Part shown: one piece after another, positions 7,739 through 16,730 of the stretch
Layout: each line of letters begins with the position of its first letter
How positions within the stretch are numbered: the stretch's first letter is position 1
Source of the DNA: Acidovorax soli
GTDB taxonomy: Bacteria > Pseudomonadota > Gammaproteobacteria > Burkholderiales > Burkholderiaceae_C
Direction of reading: 5' to 3'
NCBI RefSeq assembly: GCF_900107605.1
Contig: NZ_FNQJ01000027.1
Location: forward strand, 1-45,712
DNA length: 45,712 nucleotides
Notes under the pieces: generated by a model
The model's input: only the letters and a program-made list of their open reading frames with translations
What the model was told of the DNA's origin: nothing
The model's database searches: none
Made by a program: the position numbers and the translations under genes

Positions 7739-8884
7739 ATGAAGCGCATTTGGCTCCTCTTTTCCCAGTCCGTGACGGTGCTCGTTGCCGCCTACTTTGT
7801 TGTCGCCACCCTGCAGCCGGACTGGCTGGGCCGGGGCACCACGCGCTCGGGTGCAGGCATTGCGCTGGTCGAGGCGCCCGCCACAAGTTCCGCGCAACCG
7901 GAACCTGGAAGCCTCAGCAGCGCCGCCCGCAAAGCCGCGCCTGCCGTGGTCAGCATCAACACCAGCAAGGAAGTGCGGCACCCGCGCAGCAACGATCCGT
8001 GGTTCCAGTTCTTCTTTGGCGACCAGGGCAGCCAGTCCCAAACCGGACTGGGCAGCGGTGTGATCATCAGCCCCGACGGCTACATCCTCACCAACAACCA
8101 TGTGGTCGAGGGCGCTGACGAGATCGAGGTCACGCTCACCGACAGCCGCCGTGCCCGGGCCACCGTGATCGGCACTGACCCCGACACCGATCTGGCCATT
8201 CTCAAGGTGGAACTCGACAAGCTGCCCGTCATCGTGCTGGGCAACTCCGACCAGGTCGCCGTGGGCGACCGGGTGCTGGCCATCGGCAATCCCTTCGGCG
8301 TGGGCCAGACGGTGACCAGCGGCATCATCAGCGCGCTGGGCCGCAGCCAGCTGGGCATCAACACCTTCGAAAACTTCATCCAGACCGATGCAGCCATCAA
8401 CCCCGGCAACTCGGGGGGCGCGCTGGTGGACGTCAACGGCAACCTGCTGGGCATCAACACGGCCATCTATTCGCGCTCCGGTGGCAGCATGGGCATCGGC
8501 TTTGCCATTCCCGTGTCCACCGCCCGGCTGGTGCTCGACGGCATTGTGAAAGACGGTCAGGTGACCCGGGGCTGGATTGGCGTGGAGCCCAATGAACTCT
8601 CGCCCGAACTGGCCGAGACCTTTGGCGTGAAAGCCACCGAGGGCGTGATCATCACCGGCGTGCTGCAGGACGGCCCCGCCGCCCAGGCCGGCCTGCGGCC
8701 CGGTGACGTGATCGTGCGCGTCGATGGCAAGGCCGTTACCAACGTTTCCGAATTGCTCACGGCCGTGGCGGCCCTCAAGCCCGGCACCGCCACACCCTTC
8801 GCCGTGCAGCGCGGCGATGCCATGGTGGACCTGAAGGTCACCCCCGGCGTTCGTCCCCGGCCGCAACGTGCCGTGAAGCGCTGA
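7739..8884 (+). CDS. DegS-like periplasmic serine protease (trypsin + one PDZ)
   Basis: This is an S1C (HtrA/Deg) protease, 381 aa. One N-terminal membrane anchor (about residues 5-25, LLFSQSVTVLVAAYFVVATL) is followed by a trypsin domain and a single PDZ domain (about 280-370), the DegS architecture. The catalytic triad is visible: H121 in TNNHVV, D151 in DTDLAIL and S225 in GNSGGAL. In E. coli DegS cleaves anti-sigmaE RseA; the substrate here is unknown. The ATG at 7739 (MKRIWLLFSQ) is chosen because it directly begins the anchor. The stop is followed by a hairpin repeat shared with the convergent tatC. Confidence 0.92.
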   Translation: MKRIWLLFSQSVTVLVAAYFVVATLQPDWLGRGTTRSGAGIALVEAPATSSAQPEPGSLSSAARKAAPAVVSINTSKEVRHPRSNDPWFQFFFGDQGSQSQTGLGSGVIISPDGYILTNNHVVEGADEIEVTLTDSRRARATVIGTDPDTDLAILKVELDKLPVIVLGNSDQVAVGDRVLAIGNPFGVGQTVTSGIISALGRSQLGINTFENFIQTDAAINPGNSGGALVDVNGNLLGINTAIYSRSGGSMGIGFAIPVSTARLVLDGIVKDGQVTRGWIGVEPNELSPELAETFGVKATEGVIITGVLQDGPAAQAGLRPGDVIVRVDGKAVTNVSELLTAVAALKPGTATPFAVQRGDAMVDLKVTPGVRPRPQRAVKR

Positions 8885-8958
8885 CAAGGCGCTGCTGAAG
8901 CGCTGGCGCCGTGCTGGCCATCGGTGCATTGGCGTTGCCGCACGCGCTCTGATGCTCC

Positions 8959-9007
8959 AAAAAAATAGCTTCCAGCGCTTGATGGGTAAGCGTTGGAAGC
9001 TATGTTT
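8959..9007. repeat. Dispersed hairpin repeat, well-conserved copy (DegS-like/tatC)
   Basis: The arms are AAAATAGCTTCCAGCGCTT (left) and AAGCGTTGGAAGCTATGTTT (right), pairing over about 18 bp with a GATGGGT loop. It lies between two convergent genes, with A/T-rich flanks on both sides, so it could also act as a bidirectional terminator. Confidence 0.8.
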
Positions 9008-9043
9008 GCTTCAGGCCAGCACCGGCATCCGATTGCGTGGCAA

Positions 9044-9838
9044 TCAGGACGAGGAGGATGCCGCCTCTTCGGCGTCTTCGGGTGCCTTGGTGTGCTTGAT
9101 GAAGATCTGGGCCGCCCAGATACCCACTTCGTAGAGCAGGCACATCGGAATGGCCAATGCCAGCTGGGACACCACATCCGGAGGCGTGACCACGGCCGCG
9201 ATGATGAACGCGATCACGATGAAATAACCCCGAAAGCTCTTGAGCTTTTCCACACTCACAATGTTCATGCGGGCCAGCACCACCACCGCGATGGGCACCT
9301 CGAATGCCATGCCGAACGCCAGGAACATGGTCAGCACGAAGCCGAGGTAGGCCTCGATGTCTGGCGCCGCCGTGATGCTCTTGGGCGCGAAGCCCTGGAT
9401 AAAGCTGAACACCTGCCCGAAGACGAAGAAGTAGCAAAAAGCCACCCCGATGAAAAACAGTACGGTGCTCGACACCACCAGGGGCAGCACCAGCTTCTTT
9501 TCGTGCGAATAGAGGCCGGGCGCCACAAACGCCCACAGTTGCCACAGCACGACAGGCAATGCCAGCAGAAATGCCGACATGAGCAATATCTTGAGCGGCA
9601 CCATGAAAGGCGAGATCACCGAGGTGGCGATCAGCGTGGCCCCCTTGGGCAGATGGGCCACCAGCGGCGCCGCCAGAAAGTCGTAGAGCGCGCCAGGGCC
9701 GGGAAAGAAGAACAGCAGCGCTGCCGCCACACCGATGGCGATGATGGCCTTGACCAGGCGGTCGCGCAGTTCCATGAGGTGCTGCACAAACGGCTGCTCG
9801 GTGCCGGCCAGTTCGTCTTGGGAGGGGGTTTCGGACAT
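9044..9838 (-). CDS. tatC: Sec-independent protein translocase TatC
   Basis: TatC is the polytopic core of the twin-arginine translocase; with TatB it recognises RR signal peptides. The 264-aa protein has six predicted membrane helices and family signatures: QPFVQHLMELRDRLVKAI at the N-terminus, the loop FVAPGLYSHEKK, and FEVPIAVVVLARM. The C-terminus has an acidic/Ser tail (EDAEEAASSSS). It is the last gene of tatABC, 53 bp after tatB, and converges on the DegS-like gene. Confidence 0.97.
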   Translation of the reverse strand: MSETPSQDELAGTEQPFVQHLMELRDRLVKAIIAIGVAAALLFFFPGPGALYDFLAAPLVAHLPKGATLIATSVISPFMVPLKILLMSAFLLALPVVLWQLWAFVAPGLYSHEKKLVLPLVVSSTVLFFIGVAFCYFFVFGQVFSFIQGFAPKSITAAPDIEAYLGFVLTMFLAFGMAFEVPIAVVVLARMNIVSVEKLKSFRGYFIVIAFIIAAVVTPPDVVSQLALAIPMCLLYEVGIWAAQIFIKHTKAPEDAEEAASSSS

Positions 9839-9891
9839 GTTGGAATTTCGCGGGCGTCAGCAACGCCCCCGCTGCGCGGCAGGATGCAGCA

Positions 9892-10353
9892 TCAATGGAA
9901 TTTCTGTGGCCGGTAGCGCGCAACGCGCGCCGCGCCCGACAGGGCCTTGGTACGCACGCCACTGCGCGCCTTGTACCACTGGGGCATGGCGCCCTTTTTC
10001 AGGCGCCAGTTCTTGCCCGGGTGCCTGTAGGCGGGCACCACGGCGAACGGGTCATGCAGGTCGGCACTGGCCGTACCGCTGGCTTGGGCCAGGTCCTTTT
10101 CGAATTCGCTGGCGCTGGTCTGGATGGATTGCTCCACATCCCGGGCCGCGTTTTCGACCGTGTCCTTCATCTTCTTGAGCTCGTCGAGCTCCATGGACCG
10201 GTTCACCTCGGACTTCACGTCCGCCACGTAACGCTGCGCCTTGCCCAGCAAGGCGCCCACCGTGCGGGCAACGCGCGGCAGCTTCTCGGGCCCGATGACA
10301 ATGAGTGCCACCACGCCGATCAGCGCCATCTTGGACAGGCCAATATCAATCAT
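9892..10353 (-). CDS. tatB: Sec-independent protein translocase TatB
   Basis: The 153-aa protein has one N-terminal transmembrane helix ([20 protein letters not shown], with the conserved GPEKLP hinge), then an amphipathic helix ([23 protein letters not shown]) and a charged cytoplasmic domain. The GPEKLP hinge and the length distinguish it from TatA. It lies 20 bp after tatA. The C-terminal ~50 residues are basic and low in conservation. Confidence 0.95.
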   Translation of the reverse strand: MIDIGLSKMALIGVVALIVIGPEKLPRVARTVGALLGKAQRYVADVKSEVNRSMELDELKKMKDTVENAARDVEQSIQTSASEFEKDLAQASGTASADLHDPFAVVPAYRHPGKNWRLKKGAMPQWYKARSGVRTKALSGAARVARYRPQKFH

Positions 10354-10373
10354 GGAAGCGCCAGCGCCCGAAC

Positions 10374-10616
10374 TCAGCTCTTTTGCTTGGCTTCGACATC
10401 GATGGTGGTCTTGTCGGCGGTGGCCTGGTTGGCCACCTGACCGGCGGGGGGCGTTGCAGCGTTGGTGTCCGGCGAGGAGCCATCCTTCATGCCGTCCTTG
10501 AAGCCCTTGACAGCGCCTCCCAGGTCAGAACCCATGTTCTTGAGTTTCTTGGTGCCAAACACCATCACAACGATCAGCAGCACGATCAGCCAGTGCCAGA
10601 TGGAAAAAGAACCCAT
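10374..10616 (-). CDS. tatA: Sec-independent protein translocase TatA
   Basis: The 80-aa pore-forming Tat subunit begins [21 protein letters not shown] (short transmembrane helix), followed by [22 protein letters not shown] (hinge and amphipathic helix), the TatA/E signature, and a polar tail. It is the first gene of tatABC; the HIT gene ends upstream with an ~90-bp gap. Confidence 0.95.
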   Translation of the reverse strand: MGSFSIWHWLIVLLIVVMVFGTKKLKNMGSDLGGAVKGFKDGMKDGSSPDTNAATPPAGQVANQATADKTTIDVEAKQKS

Positions 10617-10705
10617 GGAATATCTCCTAACGAATTGGAATCATTTTAGACGGCGGCCGCGACAGGAGTTCAAAGCGCCTGCACAACCCCCAGGGGGAAA
10701 AGCAT

Positions 10706-11062
10706 TCAGCCCTTGAGCCAGGGGCGCGGACCACCGATCACATGCATGTGCAGATGGTGGATCTCCTGCCCGCCTTCAAGCCCCGTGTTCGCCACGATGC
10801 GAAACCCCCCCTCTGGATACGGATTGCAGCCCTGCTCCAGGGCCAGGCGCGGCGCCAGTGCCAGCATGCGGCCCAGCAGGCCGGCATGCTCGGGCGTGAC
10901 CTGCGCCATCGAGGGGATGTGCAGCCTGGGCACCATCAAAAAGTGCACCGGCGCCCAGGGGTGGATGTCATGGAAGGCAAAGATTTCCTCGTCTTCATAG
11001 ACCTTCTTCGAAGGAATCTGGCCTGCGATGATTTTGCAGAAAAGGCAGTTTGGATCGTGCAT
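10706..11062 (-). CDS. HIT-family nucleotide-binding hydrolase
   Basis: This 118-aa histidine-triad protein has the catalytic HIT motif HHLHMHVIGG near the C-terminus and the N-terminal zinc-type CLFCKIIAG (PNCLFCKIIAGQIPSKKVYED). HINT-type members hydrolyse purine-nucleoside phosphoramidates; the physiological substrate is uncertain. The ATG at 11062 (MHDPNCLFCKI) matches family N-termini; 12 more in-frame residues upstream are not conserved. The gene sits between hisE-side genes and tatA, a linkage common in betaproteobacteria. Confidence 0.92.
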   Translation of the reverse strand: MHDPNCLFCKIIAGQIPSKKVYEDEEIFAFHDIHPWAPVHFLMVPRLHIPSMAQVTPEHAGLLGRMLALAPRLALEQGCNPYPEGGFRIVANTGLEGGQEIHHLHMHVIGGPRPWLKG

Positions 11063-11106
11063 GGCGAAAAAGAAGGCTGGCTCAGCGCCCAAAGGCACAC
11101 GGGCAG

Positions 11107-12138
11107 TTACACATTGTCGGCGATGTTGAGGGAGGGGCGCACACCCACATCGCGGTGGTGCGCTTTCAGCCAGTCCTGGCCTGCCGTGCGCCCCAGCGCG
11201 AACAGCTTGCGCACAAAGGCCATGTCCGCGCGCGCCTTGCTGTCAGCGCCAAATGGGGCCAGCACCGCGCCACCGTCAATGCGGTGCATGCGCACGTTCT
11301 TGTAGCGGCGCGCGTCCAGCTTGCCCTCGGCCAGCAGGCGCCGCACGAACTCGATGGCACGGAGTTCGGCCAGCAGGCTGGCATTGAAGGTCACCTCGTT
11401 CATGCGTTCGAGGATTTCGGGGGCCGTGTCGGGCAGCCCGTGGTGCTCGGTCGGATTGATCTGCACCAGCAGAATGTCGGAGGTGTCGGTCTGGTAGATC
11501 AGCGGGTGCAGCGCGGGATTGCCGGAATAACCCCCATCCCAGTACCGTTCGCCCTCGATCTCCACGGCCTTGAACAACAGCGGCAGGCAGGCCGACGCCA
11601 TCACCGCGTCGGCGCTGAGCCGTGCGCCCGAGAAGATTTCGCCGCGCCCGGTGCGCACATTGGTGGCACACACAAACACCTTGGGGCCGGAGGCGCCCTT
11701 GGCGGCGCACAGCAGTTCGAAATCCACCTCGCGCTCCAGCAGCCGGCGCAGGGGGTTGATGTCCAGGGGATTGGTCTGGTAGGGCGACAACCAGCGGTTC
11801 ATCATGCCCAGCAGCGGGTTGGCGGCTGCCAGCGGCGTGCCCCACATCAGGCTGCCCAGCGTCCCGACGCCTTCCCACAGCCGCGTCAGCGCAGCGCGGG
11901 CCAGTTCGCATCCGGCCGCGTGGGCTTCTTTCGGATCTTTGTGCTGCTGGGCCGCCTGCGCAAAACCATGCGCCACCGCCACGGCGTTCATGGCTCCGGC
12001 GCTGGTGCCGCTGATACCACCGATCATCAGGCGCCCATCTTCGAGCAGCGCGTCCAGCACGCCCCAGGTCAGCGCGCCATGCGAGCCGCCGCCCTGCAGC
12101 GCCAGATTGATGGGTGTCAGCGTGCCGCGCTCAGGCAT
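11107..12138 (-). CDS. Patatin-like phospholipase
   Basis: A 343-aa lipid acyl hydrolase of the patatin family. The oxyanion-hole glycine run GGGSHGA is at residues 16-22, the nucleophile motif GTSAG at 44-48 (Ser46), and the catalytic Asp lies in WDGGYSGNPALHP. The substrate is unknown. There is no signal peptide, so it is probably cytoplasmic or peripherally bound. The start overlaps the end of the upstream DUF4870-like gene by 8 bp, indicating translational coupling. Confidence 0.9.
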   Translation of the reverse strand: MPERGTLTPINLALQGGGSHGALTWGVLDALLEDGRLMIGGISGTSAGAMNAVAVAHGFAQAAQQHKDPKEAHAAGCELARAALTRLWEGVGTLGSLMWGTPLAAANPLLGMMNRWLSPYQTNPLDINPLRRLLEREVDFELLCAAKGASGPKVFVCATNVRTGRGEIFSGARLSADAVMASACLPLLFKAVEIEGERYWDGGYSGNPALHPLIYQTDTSDILLVQINPTEHHGLPDTAPEILERMNEVTFNASLLAELRAIEFVRRLLAEGKLDARRYKNVRMHRIDGGAVLAPFGADSKARADMAFVRKLFALGRTAGQDWLKAHHRDVGVRPSLNIADNV

Positions 12139-12517
12139 CGATGGCCTGGCTGTTGTTCATGGTCACCATGCCGCGCACGATGCGGTACAGGAACCAGATG
12201 GAGATCAGGCCCCAGGCCACCCAGCCGGGAAAGAAAAACAGCAGCCACAGCGGCGCCGTGACGATGTACAGCACCCCCGCCCACAACACCGTGCGGATGC
12301 GCCAGGCAAAGTGGCTGGCCTGCCAGGTGCCCGCGCCCTCGCCCTGTTTCACCAGGTCGATGACCAGCGCGATGATGAGCAGCGCCGCGCCCGGCTGCGC
12401 GCCCGGGATGACGGCACCCACGGCCACGATCAGGTGCAGCACATAGCTGACCCAGCCCCAGGCCTTGAGGCCCTCGGCCTTCTCGTCGTTGGTCTGCACA
12501 TCGATGATGTCGTTCAT
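12131..12517 (-). CDS. DUF4870-like small membrane protein
   Basis: A 128-aa protein with a short cytoplasmic N-terminus ([20 protein letters not shown]) and about four hydrophobic helices ([67 protein letters not shown]). The pattern fits the DUF4870 family, whose role is unknown. The ATG at 12517 overlaps the hisE stop by ATGA, so it belongs to the his transcript. Upstream in-frame residues have no similarity to the family. Confidence 0.78.
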   Translation of the reverse strand: MNDIIDVQTNDEKAEGLKAWGWVSYVLHLIVAVGAVIPGAQPGAALLIIALVIDLVKQGEGAGTWQASHFAWRIRTVLWAGVLYIVTAPLWLLFFFPGWVAWGLISIWFLYRIVRGMVTMNNSQAIDA

Positions 12518-12912
12518 GGCGATTTTTCCTGGGCCGCACGCGCAACCGCCTTGCGCAAGGCTTTTTCCTCGATACCGCTGGTGCCCTCGCGGCGCTCGAG
12601 TTCGGCCAGCACGTCGGCGGGCGTGAGGCCATAGTGGGCCAGCGCAATCATGGAGTGGAACCACAGGTCGGCCACTTCGTAGACGATTTTGGCCTTGTCG
12701 GCGCCATGGTCCACGTCCTTGGCCGCCATGACCACCTCGGTGGCCTCTTCGCCGATCTTCTTCAGGAACGCATCCGGCCCCTTGTGCAGCAGGCGCGAAA
12801 CGTAGCTCTTATCCGGATCGCCGCCGTTCGACGGCTTGCGGCTTTCGATGACGGCAGCCAGACGCGCCAGCGCGTCCTGCGAAGTCGGGGCCAGGGAATC
12901 GTTGGAACTCAT
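12514..12912 (-). CDS. hisE: Phosphoribosyl-ATP diphosphatase
   Basis: HisE hydrolyses PR-ATP to PR-AMP, the second step of histidine synthesis. The 132-aa all-alpha MazG-like protein shows [33 protein letters not shown] and [22 protein letters not shown], with the metal-binding E-E-x-x-E and E-x-A-D pattern. It is a separate polypeptide from HisI, unlike the E. coli HisIE fusion. It starts 5 bp after hisI. Confidence 0.96.
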   Translation of the reverse strand: MSSNDSLAPTSQDALARLAAVIESRKPSNGGDPDKSYVSRLLHKGPDAFLKKIGEEATEVVMAAKDVDHGADKAKIVYEVADLWFHSMIALAHYGLTPADVLAELERREGTSGIEEKALRKAVARAAQEKSP

Positions 12913-12917
12913 GGGTG

Positions 12918-13307
12918 TTATCTGTAGATGGATTCAGGGTCTTTCAAGACCGGCTCGACCGCCTGCCAGGCGCCGTCCCGGAGCACGCTGAAAAAGCAGC
13001 TGTGGCGGCCGGTATGGCAGGCAATGCCGGGCTCGTGCCCGAGCTGGGTGATCTTGAGCAGCACCACGTCGTTGTCGCAATCGAGGCGGATTTCATGCAC
13101 CGTCTGCACATGGCCCGACTCTTCACCCTTGAACCACAGCTTTTTGCGCGAGCGGCTGAAGTACACGGCCCGGCCCAGTTCTGCCGTTTTTTGCAGCGCC
13201 TCGCGGTTCATCCAGGCAAACATCAGCACGTCGCCCGTGCCCTGCTCTTGCGCAATCACGGGCACCAGGCCCTGCGCATCCCACTTCACTTCGTTGAGCC
13301 AGTTCAT
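12918..13307 (-). CDS. hisI: Phosphoribosyl-AMP cyclohydrolase
   Basis: HisI opens the adenine ring of PR-AMP (third step). In the 129-aa protein the zinc/magnesium motifs are visible: DCDNDVVLL and [10 protein letters not shown] (two Cys), with WFKGEESGH upstream. The ATG at 13307 ([10 protein letters not shown]) is chosen over a longer frame whose upstream part covers the intergenic hairpin repeat at 13372. Confidence 0.96.
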   Translation of the reverse strand: MNWLNEVKWDAQGLVPVIAQEQGTGDVLMFAWMNREALQKTAELGRAVYFSRSRKKLWFKGEESGHVQTVHEIRLDCDNDVVLLKITQLGHEPGIACHTGRHSCFFSVLRDGAWQAVEPVLKDPESIYR

Positions 13308-13371
13308 GGGTGCGATTGTCGATGATTTGGGTGACGGCGCGGTGCGCCCACCCCGGCCTTGAAGCCTTTTG

Positions 13372-13405
13372 AGGCTATAGCGCTTATGTATCAAGCGCTA
13401 AAGCC
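13372..13405. repeat. Dispersed hairpin repeat (hisF/hisI spacer)
   Basis: GGCTATAGCGCTT and AAGCGCTAAAGCC pair around ATGTATC (about 12 bp). Core bases AGCGCTT...TC-AAGCGCT match the other copies. It occupies the 121-bp hisF-hisI gap, so any transcript of the his operon would carry this hairpin. Confidence 0.7.
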
Positions 13406-13428
13406 ATCAAATAGTGAGCAAATGACGA

Positions 13429-14229
13429 TCACAGACGCACCGGAATCCCGCGCTCGGCCATGTGCTGCTTGGCCTGCAACACCGTGAACTCGCCGTAGTG
13501 GAAGATGCTGGCGGCCAGCACGGCGTCGGCACCGCCGATCTGGATGCCGTCAGCCAGATGGTCGAGGTTGCCCACACCGCCCGAGGCAATCACGGGCACG
13601 CTGACGGCATCGCTCACGGCGCGCGTGAGGGCCAGATCAAAGCCCGCCTTGGTGCCGTCGCGGTCCATGCTGGTCAGCAGGATCTCGCCGGCGCCGCGCT
13701 GCGCCATCTCGCTCGCCCAGGCCACGGCATCCAGGCCGGTGTTCTTGCGCCCGCCATGGCTGTAGACATCCCAGCCGGGGCCCACGGTCCGGCCATCGGG
13801 TCCCTGGCGCAGCGCCTCCTCTTCGGAGCGGCGCTTGGCATCGATGGCCACCACGATGCACTGCGCGCCGTAGCGGGCCGATGCCGCGCTGATCACGTCG
13901 GGATTGGCAATGGCGGCCGAGTTGAAGCTGGTCTTGTCGGCCCCCGCGTTGAGCAGGCGGCGCACGTCATCGACCGTGCGCACGCCCCCGCCCACGGTGA
14001 GCGGAATGAACACCTGGCTGGCCACCGCCTCGATGATGTGCAGGATCAGGTCGCGCCCGTCGCTAGTGGCGGTGATGTCCAGAAACGTGAGTTCGTCGGC
14101 ACCCTGCGCGTTGTAGCGCGCGGCGATCTCGACCGGGTCGCCCGCATCGCGCAATTCGACAAAGTTGACGCCCTTGACGACACGACCACCGGTCACGTCA
14201 AGGCAGGGGATGATGCGTTTGGCAAGCAT
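13429..14229 (-). CDS. hisF: Imidazole glycerol phosphate synthase, cyclase subunit
   Basis: The 266-aa beta/alpha barrel combines with HisH to make imidazole glycerol phosphate and AICAR. Catalytic Asp11 lies in [19 protein letters not shown] and the second catalytic Asp in VVAIDAKRR. Phosphate-binding segments LTVGGGVRT and [11 protein letters not shown] are present. It is separated from hisA by about 2.5 kb containing galE and a mutarotase gene, whereas hisA-hisF adjacency is the usual arrangement. Confidence 0.97.
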   Translation of the reverse strand: MLAKRIIPCLDVTGGRVVKGVNFVELRDAGDPVEIAARYNAQGADELTFLDITATSDGRDLILHIIEAVASQVFIPLTVGGGVRTVDDVRRLLNAGADKTSFNSAAIANPDVISAASARYGAQCIVVAIDAKRRSEEEALRQGPDGRTVGPGWDVYSHGGRKNTGLDAVAWASEMAQRGAGEILLTSMDRDGTKAGFDLALTRAVSDAVSVPVIASGGVGNLDHLADGIQIGGADAVLAASIFHYGEFTVLQAKQHMAERGIPVRL

Positions 14230-14345
14230 GGAATGAAAGCGCTATCGGCAAGGCTGGTTGGGGGCAACAAGATACCACGCAGGCGCACCACCAGTGCAGT
14301 GCAGCCCTCAGAACCTGTGCATGTTCACGGAACGAGTGGACGATC

Positions 14346-15356
14346 TCACCCCAGCGTGCGCGCCACCCCGTTTTGCCAGCGCCACACATCGGCGCACATG
14401 CGGTCCACCCCGTGGCGGGCGCGCCAGCCCAGCAGCCGCTCGGCCAGCGCCGGGTCGGCCCAGCACTGCGCCACATCACCCGGCCGCCGCGCCACCATCT
14501 GGTAGGGCACGGCACGGCCGCTGGCCTGCTCGAAGCCGCGCACCATCTCCAGCACCGACACCGGCTGCCCGGTGCCCAGGTTCACGGTGAGCAGCCCGGC
14601 GTGCTCGCGCAGATAACGCAGGGCGGCCACATGGCCCTCGGCCAGATCGCACACATGGATGTAGTCGCGCACGCCCGTGCCATCGGGCGTGGGGTAGTCG
14701 TTGCCATACACGCTCAGGGATGCGCGCTGCCCGGCCGCCACCTGCGCCACATAGGGCATCAGGTTGCCCGGCTCGCCCTGGGGGTCTTCGCCGATGAGCC
14801 CGCTCTCGTGCGCGCCCACGGGGTTGAAATAGCGCAGCCGCGCAATGCGCCACTGGCCAGGCTCGGCGTGGTCCACATCCGCCAGCACCTGCTCCATCAT
14901 GAGCTTGCTCCAGCCGTAGGGGTTGGTGGCGGACAGGGGAAAATCCTCGCGGATCGGTACCGACGCAGGCTCGCCATAGACAGTAGCCGATGAGGAGAAC
15001 ACCAGCGTGTGCACGCCCGCCGCCTGCATGGCGCGCAGCAAGGTCACCGTGCCAGCGACGTTGTTGTCGTAATAACGCAGCGGCTCGCGCACCGACTCCC
15101 CCACGGCCTTGAGTGCGGCAAAGTGGATCACGCCCTCGATGGGATGCTGCGCGAACACGCGCGCCAGCCCCTGTGCATCGCGCACATCGCCCTCGATGCA
15201 CAGGGGCTGCGTGCCCGTGATGCGCCCCAGGCGCTCCAGCACCGAGCGGCGGCTGTTGCAAAAGTTGTCCAGAATCAGACAGGGAATGCCCGCCTGGGCC
15301 AGAGCCACGCAGGTGTGCGAGCCAATAAAGCCGGCGCCGCCGGTTACAAGAATCAT
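14346..15356 (-). CDS. galE: UDP-glucose 4-epimerase GalE
   Basis: GalE interconverts UDP-glucose and UDP-galactose, an extended short-chain dehydrogenase reaction with bound NAD. The 336-aa protein has the Rossmann motif VTGGAGFIGSH (residues 4-14), the catalytic Ser/Thr region SSSATVYGE (121-129) and YGWSK (Tyr147, Lys151). Its length is typical. It lies in the his cluster between hisA and hisF, flanked by 12-bp inverted repeats (14310-14321 and 15405-15416) and beside a 269-bp palindromic element, which suggests insertion. It probably feeds surface polysaccharide or LPS synthesis. Confidence 0.95.
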   Translation of the reverse strand: MILVTGGAGFIGSHTCVALAQAGIPCLILDNFCNSRRSVLERLGRITGTQPLCIEGDVRDAQGLARVFAQHPIEGVIHFAALKAVGESVREPLRYYDNNVAGTVTLLRAMQAAGVHTLVFSSSATVYGEPASVPIREDFPLSATNPYGWSKLMMEQVLADVDHAEPGQWRIARLRYFNPVGAHESGLIGEDPQGEPGNLMPYVAQVAAGQRASLSVYGNDYPTPDGTGVRDYIHVCDLAEGHVAALRYLREHAGLLTVNLGTGQPVSVLEMVRGFEQASGRAVPYQMVARRPGDVAQCWADPALAERLLGWRARHGVDRMCADVWRWQNGVARTLG

Positions 15357-15418
15357 CTAAAGCACCACTTCCATGAAACGACGGGAATCGATCGACCCGC
15401 TCTTTGCACAGGTTCTCA

Positions 15419-15687
15419 GAGCCTGTTGACGATCTCCCTGGGGTCGCGCAGCGGTCTTTGCGCGATGGGATGCAAAGCGCGGTGCGCAGTGGATAGCCCG
15501 GCTATCCACAAGCGCCGCAACGCCGCAGACCGCCCGCAAAGACCGCTGCCCGAAGGGTTGGAGCGAAATCGGGCGACAAGGCTGCCCCGGCCGCTTGCAT
15601 GGGCACGAGCCCATGCGGCGCACCTGAAGCATCCACTCATCCCGATTGCGCTCCAACGCGATCCCCTGCGAGATCGTCAACAAGCTC
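15419..15687. repeat. 269-bp nested inverted-repeat (MITE-like) element
   Basis: The ends GAGCCTGTTGACGATCTC (15419) and, reversed, GAGCTTGTTGACGATCTC (ending 15687) form ~25-30-bp terminal inverted repeats with few mismatches. Inside are a perfect 12-bp pair GCGGTCTTTGCG / CGCAAAGACCGC (15451 and 15534) enclosing a hairpin GTGGATAGC-CCG-GCTATCCAC (15489-15509), and a 17-bp pair with one mismatch (15557-15573 and 15641-15657) enclosing GCATGGGC-ACGA-GCCCATGC (15597-15616). No plausible gene lies inside. It could be a MITE, a structured RNA or a dispersed repeat. The rest of the galE-mutarotase gap (15357-15418 and 15688-15845) holds nothing I recognise. Confidence 0.85.
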
Positions 15688-15845
15688 TTATAGGATATCC
15701 GTAACCGCCCACCGCATCATCCGGCCGGAACCATCGGATCTGCGCCCACCTTCCGCGAACGATCCCTGGCCGTGCGCACGGTCTGCCGAGCGCACCTTGA
15801 TCACGTCCCTCTGCATCCCCTAGCGAACGCGACAAGGCTGTCGCA

Positions 15846-16730
15846 CTAGGACGCCTGCAGCACCCTGAGTTCTTGCCAACCTTGCCACTGCGCCTGCGGC
15901 GCCAGGGTCACGGGCTGGTCGATCCGGGCCGCTTCCACGCACAGCATGGAGCGGTAGCCATCGGGTGGCATGTCTGCCAGCCGGGTGCAGAGTTCAGCCC
16001 CCGGGTTCCAGACCACGGTGTCGGACAGGCTGGCGCTCTGGGTGATCTGAAGCCATTGGGCACCGTCGAGCAGTTGCATGGGCCCGGCGGGCGCCTGAAA
16101 GACGCAGTCGTATTCACCCGCCAGGCGCACCGCGCCCCGCTGCACGCCGCGTGCGTCCGCCACTGCGTCCCAGCGCGCGCAGCCATCGAGTCCGCGCAGG
16201 TGGACATGCTCGACATTCTCCACGCGCAGATAGGTGTGCAGCGCGGTGGTGAAACTCCAGGCATCGGCGTCCGTGTCGCCCGTATTGCGCACCGCCAGTT
16301 GCACCCGCAGGCTGCCTGCCCCCAGCGCCACCGTCAGCTGCGCCGCAAAGCGCTCGGGCCACCAGGCGCGCGTGGCCTCGCTGTCGGCAAGTTCCAGGCA
16401 CACAACCGACTGCGCATCGCCATCACCGCCCGACAACACGCGGCGCCAGGCCAGATTGCGCGCAAAACCATGCTTGGGCAAGGGGCCGCGCTGGTTGAAC
16501 TGGGGAAAGCACAGCGGGATGCCGCCACGGATGGCCGACTGGCCATCGAAAACCGCCTGGGGACTCAGGTACAGGCGCTCGCGCCCGCCGGCCACCCACG
16601 AGAGCACCTGGGCACCATGCAAGGCCACCAGCGCGCTATCGCCCTGGGGCGCCTGCAGGCGGATGCAGGGCTGCCCCTGAAAAATCTCTGTGCCACCCCA
16701 CGCAGCCACCGCCGCACTGTCAGGCGGCAT
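15846..16730 (-). CDS. D-hexose-6-phosphate mutarotase (aldose epimerase family)
   Basis: A 294-aa galactose-mutarotase-like beta-sandwich of the glucose-6-phosphate 1-epimerase (YeaD) type. Family residues include [23 protein letters not shown] (substrate Arg and His), TALHTYLRV (His), and the Glu in MLCVEAARI near the C-terminus. The ATG at 16730 ([13 protein letters not shown]) overlaps the hisA stop by about 11 bp, so it appears translationally coupled to hisA. With galE it forms a sugar-metabolism insert in the his cluster. Confidence 0.87.
   Translation of the reverse strand: MPPDSAAVAAWGGTEIFQGQPCIRLQAPQGDSALVALHGAQVLSWVAGGRERLYLSPQAVFDGQSAIRGGIPLCFPQFNQRGPLPKHGFARNLAWRRVLSGGDGDAQSVVCLELADSEATRAWWPERFAAQLTVALGAGSLRVQLAVRNTGDTDADAWSFTTALHTYLRVENVEHVHLRGLDGCARWDAVADARGVQRGAVRLAGEYDCVFQAPAGPMQLLDGAQWLQITQSASLSDTVVWNPGAELCTRLADMPPDGYRSMLCVEAARIDQPVTLAPQAQWQGWQELRVLQAS

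Noticed and set aside
7427..8929. 500-codon minus-strand frame opposite the DegS-like gene
   Set aside because: No family motifs, and the plus-strand protease has intact catalytic residues over the same span.
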